Shown: one piece after another, positions 32,305 to 34,248 of the stretch
Layout: every line of letters begins with the position of its first letter
How positions within the stretch are numbered: position 1 is the stretch's first letter
NCBI GenBank assembly: GCA_026401055.1
Contig: JAPLNP010000621.1
Location: 1 to 34,248 of the forward strand
Source: Planctomycetia bacterium
GTDB lineage: Bacteria > Planctomycetota > Planctomycetia > Pirellulales > Thermoguttaceae
Direction: 5' to 3'
DNA: 34,248 nucleotides
Translations under genes and position numbers: made by a program
Notes under the pieces: model-generated
What the model was told of the DNA's origin: nothing
Seen by the model: the letters and a program-made list of their open reading frames with translations, nothing else
Database searches by the model: none

Positions 32305-34066
32305 GGGGAAGTCCTTTCGGCTTCGCATTCTTAACAATAATTCCAACTTGCTCCGCAATCGAAATCCCCTTTTTTCGCGCTTCCCACCAAGCTACTCCGC
32401 CAACAACATTGGATACGATATCCTCTTCCTGGAACGCGGAGTCCGAACCATGAGCCCATTGCTGTACTTCAACCATCAGGCCAAGTATAGTTGATGATCC
32501 CCCCGGCCCCATAGCCGCGCTGACAACATGTTGCAGGTCAATGGTGCCAAGTTTTTCGGTTTCAATATAGCGTCTGTTGTCGTCGACGTTATAACCAGCC
32601 CTTCCGGTTAGGCTCTCCCAAGTAGTGGATTCTAATATCGCTGCGTCAACGACAGTCTGCACCTGCAACGGCCACTTGTCTTTAGGACCCAACCGAGTGT
32701 CTTCATTAGCCAACCCACTCGGGGCTGTTGGGGCCGGTGCAGCCACGGGCTGAGGCTGTTCGCTTGGCGGCGGAACCCATACCCAAGTGTAACTGGGACC
32801 ACTTCCGTGACAGCCAGCAATGCAACTCTGAGCCTTGATCCACCTGCCTCCTGAGGCGGATGGCTGTTCATCGTCGGGAACCAGTCCGCTTGGATCCGTC
32901 CTTGTCATCGACCCGTTGCCGCAATACCGGTATACGTTGCCGTCCCCCGCCGCAAACCCTATCGGGTCCACGCTGACCCAGCGGCCGACTACCGGATCAT
33001 ACCACCGGTGGAGGTTGTTCTGCAAGCCGGTGGCGGCGTCGAAGAGGCGGCCGGTGTAGAGGAACAGAGGGGTGGACGCCACGCCGACGACGGCGACGAT
33101 GTTGCCGAACGAGTCGTAGCCGATCTCCTTGACCACGACGAACGTGCCCGCGGCCGCGCTGTAGGCCACCAGGTCGCCGACGCTGCCCACCAGGTCGGTT
33201 AGGGCCCAGGCCGTGTCGTCGGCCGTGCCGGGTGTGCCGTCCAGGCCCTTGCTCTCGTCGGCCAGAAGCTCGTCCGTGTTCGGGCCCCAGAGGTAGCGAT
33301 GCGCCAGGTCCGCCACGCCGAGCGGCCCGGCGGCCGTGTCGTGGTAGTACAAGACGATCTGCCCACCGTTGTGGACGAATGCTTCGGCCACGTCCACGTC
33401 GCCGTCGCCGTCGGAGTCCAGCTCGCGGCCGACCAACTGGTTGAAGGCGTCATACACATACGTGACCACCTGGCTGGGCACCGGCGTTGCGGCGCTGTAA
33501 TTCGCGTAGCTGGCGTAGTTGGTCACCGCCACGAGCCGGTTGCGGTGGTCCCACTCGTAGACGGTGAACTCGTCGTCGCCCGCGGAGGGCACGTTGTTGG
33601 CGTCGTTGTCGTCGAACCGCAGCGTCCGGTTGCCTTCGCCGTCGTAGGCGTAGCGGTAGCTCGTGGTCTCCATGAGCCGGTTGTGGTCGCCGATTTGGCC
33701 CGTGCGGTTGCCGTTGTCGTCGTAGTTGTAGCCTTCGTCGTTTTGGCTGTCGTAGTCGACGTGGGTCAACTGGTCCGTGGCGTCGTAGGAGTAGCTGCCG
33801 GTGTCGTCCCCGCTGCCCGTCATGCGGAAGTTGCAGGTAGTGATCCGGCCGACCTTGTCCCGGTAGTACTCGACATAGTCCAGCGTGGTCGTGCCGCGTT
33901 TGTGCGTGAGTTTGGTGAGATAGCCGAGTTGGTCGAAGACGTAATCCGTCCGGGCGACGAGGTTGCTGCCGTCGAGGTCTGCCCAGCGGGTGAGCGAGCT
34001 GCGGCGGCCGAGGTCGTCGTAAACGTAATCGACCCGTTTTGCGGCCACCGTGTTGCCTCCACTCAC
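32288..34066 (-). CDS. RHS-repeat polymorphic toxin, 5' end missing
   Basis: A 592-codon frame. Residues 1-360 are YD/RHS repeats (YVYDDLGRRSSLTRW, YDATDQLTHVDYDSQNDEGY, YVYDAFNQLVGRELDSDGDG) that build the toxin cage. The core ends WYDPVVGRWVSVDPIGFAAG and the family break point DPSGL (391-395). The remaining 197 residues are a variable C-terminal domain, Pro-rich at first (PPPSEQPQPVAAPAPTAPSG), then a compact piece with IDLQHVVSAAMG, MVEVQQWAHG and SAFQEEDIVSNVVGG, which I do not recognise. Full RHS proteins exceed 1000 residues with signal or PAAR domains. The reading frame meets TGA near 34115, so the 5' part is lost at the window edge. Start shown is GTG 34066, not supported by a ribosome binding site. 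Confidence 0.72.
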   Translation of the reverse strand: MSGGNTVAAKRVDYVYDDLGRRSSLTRWADLDGSNLVARTDYVFDQLGYLTKLTHKRGTTTLDYVEYYRDKVGRITTCNFRMTGSGDDTGSYSYDATDQLTHVDYDSQNDEGYNYDDNGNRTGQIGDHNRLMETTSYRYAYDGEGNRTLRFDDNDANNVPSAGDDEFTVYEWDHRNRLVAVTNYASYANYSAATPVPSQVVTYVYDAFNQLVGRELDSDGDGDVDVAEAFVHNGGQIVLYYHDTAAGPLGVADLAHRYLWGPNTDELLADESKGLDGTPGTADDTAWALTDLVGSVGDLVAYSAAAGTFVVVKEIGYDSFGNIVAVVGVASTPLFLYTGRLFDAATGLQNNLHRWYDPVVGRWVSVDPIGFAAGDGNVYRYCGNGSMTRTDPSGLVPDDEQPSASGGRWIKAQSCIAGCHGSGPSYTWVWVPPPSEQPQPVAAPAPTAPSGLANEDTRLGPKDKWPLQVQTVVDAAILESTTWESLTGRAGYNVDDNRRYIETEKLGTIDLQHVVSAAMGPGGSSTILGLMVEVQQWAHGSDSAFQEEDIVSNVVGGVAWWEARKKGISIAEQVGIIVKNAKPKGLPHGRGE

Positions 34067-34179
34067 GCCGGACTGCGTGATCCGCGTGGTCCGGCCGAGG
34101 TGGTCGTAGGGGCGGTCTCAAAACTCAAATGCAATCGGGGCTCGAGAAATGAGCCTCGGAAACTGGTGTAGGAAGAAAC

Positions 34180-34244
34180 ATCGCTGGGACGTTCCAATGG
34201 GTGAAGTCTTGCAAACTTCTCCTTGGGAATGGAGTCCCAGCGAT
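34180..34244. repeat. Nested hairpin at the RHS break point
   Basis: ATCGCTGGGAC (34180-34190) pairs perfectly with GTCCCAGCGAT (34234-34244). Inside lie TTCC/GGAA and GAAGT/ACTTC pairs (34202-34219). The result is one long nested stem-loop of 65 bases. It lies about 65 bases beyond the point where RHS homology stops, in DNA that does not look like RHS coding sequence, and may be the end of an inserted element running off the window. Confidence 0.55.
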
Positions 34245-34248
34245 GGCA

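Noticed and set aside
33299-34171. 290-codon plus-strand Val/Ala-rich frame
   Set aside because: Antisense of RHS repeats; low-complexity composition, no start context.

Overview
The window reads like a chromosomal stretch of a planctomycete (Planctomycetota, probably Pirellulales or a close relative). The sequence is GC-rich. It encodes two LamG proteins with PEP-CTERM sorting tails (one also with a dockerin), twin-arginine-exported Gfo/Idh/MocA oxidoreductases, a BBP7-type outer-membrane barrel, and small phage or plasmid genes of types I associate with this phylum. These assignments come from reading motifs by eye; no database search was possible.

Region 1 (about 0.4-15 kb) is ordinary, compact and catabolic. 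Two paralogous secreted LamG proteins and a GntR/FCD regulator lie on the minus strand. Divergent from them is a plus-strand array: an amidohydrolase/lactonase-like protein, an enolase-superfamily sugar-acid dehydratase, an APH-fold kinase, two different UroD-superfamily proteins, two cytoplasmic Gfo/Idh/MocA proteins, then a secreted isochorismatase-like hydrolase and a Tat-exported Gfo/Idh/MocA protein. A perfect 7-4-7 palindrome between regulator and array is the obvious candidate operator. Lactonase plus dehydratase plus dehydrogenase plus kinase suggests breakdown of a sugar acid or modified sugar; what the paired UroD-like proteins add is unknown.

Region 2 (about 15-23.8 kb) is a graveyard of mobile DNA with a few intact genes. 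It holds an internally deleted IS21-type element with one terminus, a deletion fusion of two mobile-element genes, a 116-bp MITE with 19-bp perfect terminal repeats and a 5-bp target duplication, an orphan PEP-CTERM tail, fragments of a phage RecA-like ATPase and an integrase-type tail, planctomycete phage-associated small genes, and a BKACE fragment. Intact genes are a Tat-exported oxidoreductase and a stand-alone papain-like cysteine protease.

Region 3 (23.8-28.2 kb) is the most interesting block: five overlapping genes encoding a PqqD-like protein, an HPr-kinase-like P-loop protein, two family-2 glycosyltransferases and a NTP_transf_5-type nucleotidyltransferase. PqqD, HprK-like and nucleotidyltransferase partners are known around lasso-peptide and other peptide-modification loci, but no cyclase, protease or separate precursor is visible here, and two glycosyltransferases are present. 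It may be an undescribed peptide- or glycan-tailoring system.

Region 4 (28.2-34.2 kb) is accessory again. It contains a coupled pair of small DNA-binding-like genes, a BBP7 barrel whose normal N-terminus is replaced by the end of a HEPN-like domain, a decayed phage terminase, and an RHS polymorphic-toxin end with an overlapping three-helix membrane protein (candidate immunity protein). A second, orphaned copy of the same RHS core lies downstream. The RHS gene is broken near the right edge of the window, next to a strong nested hairpin.
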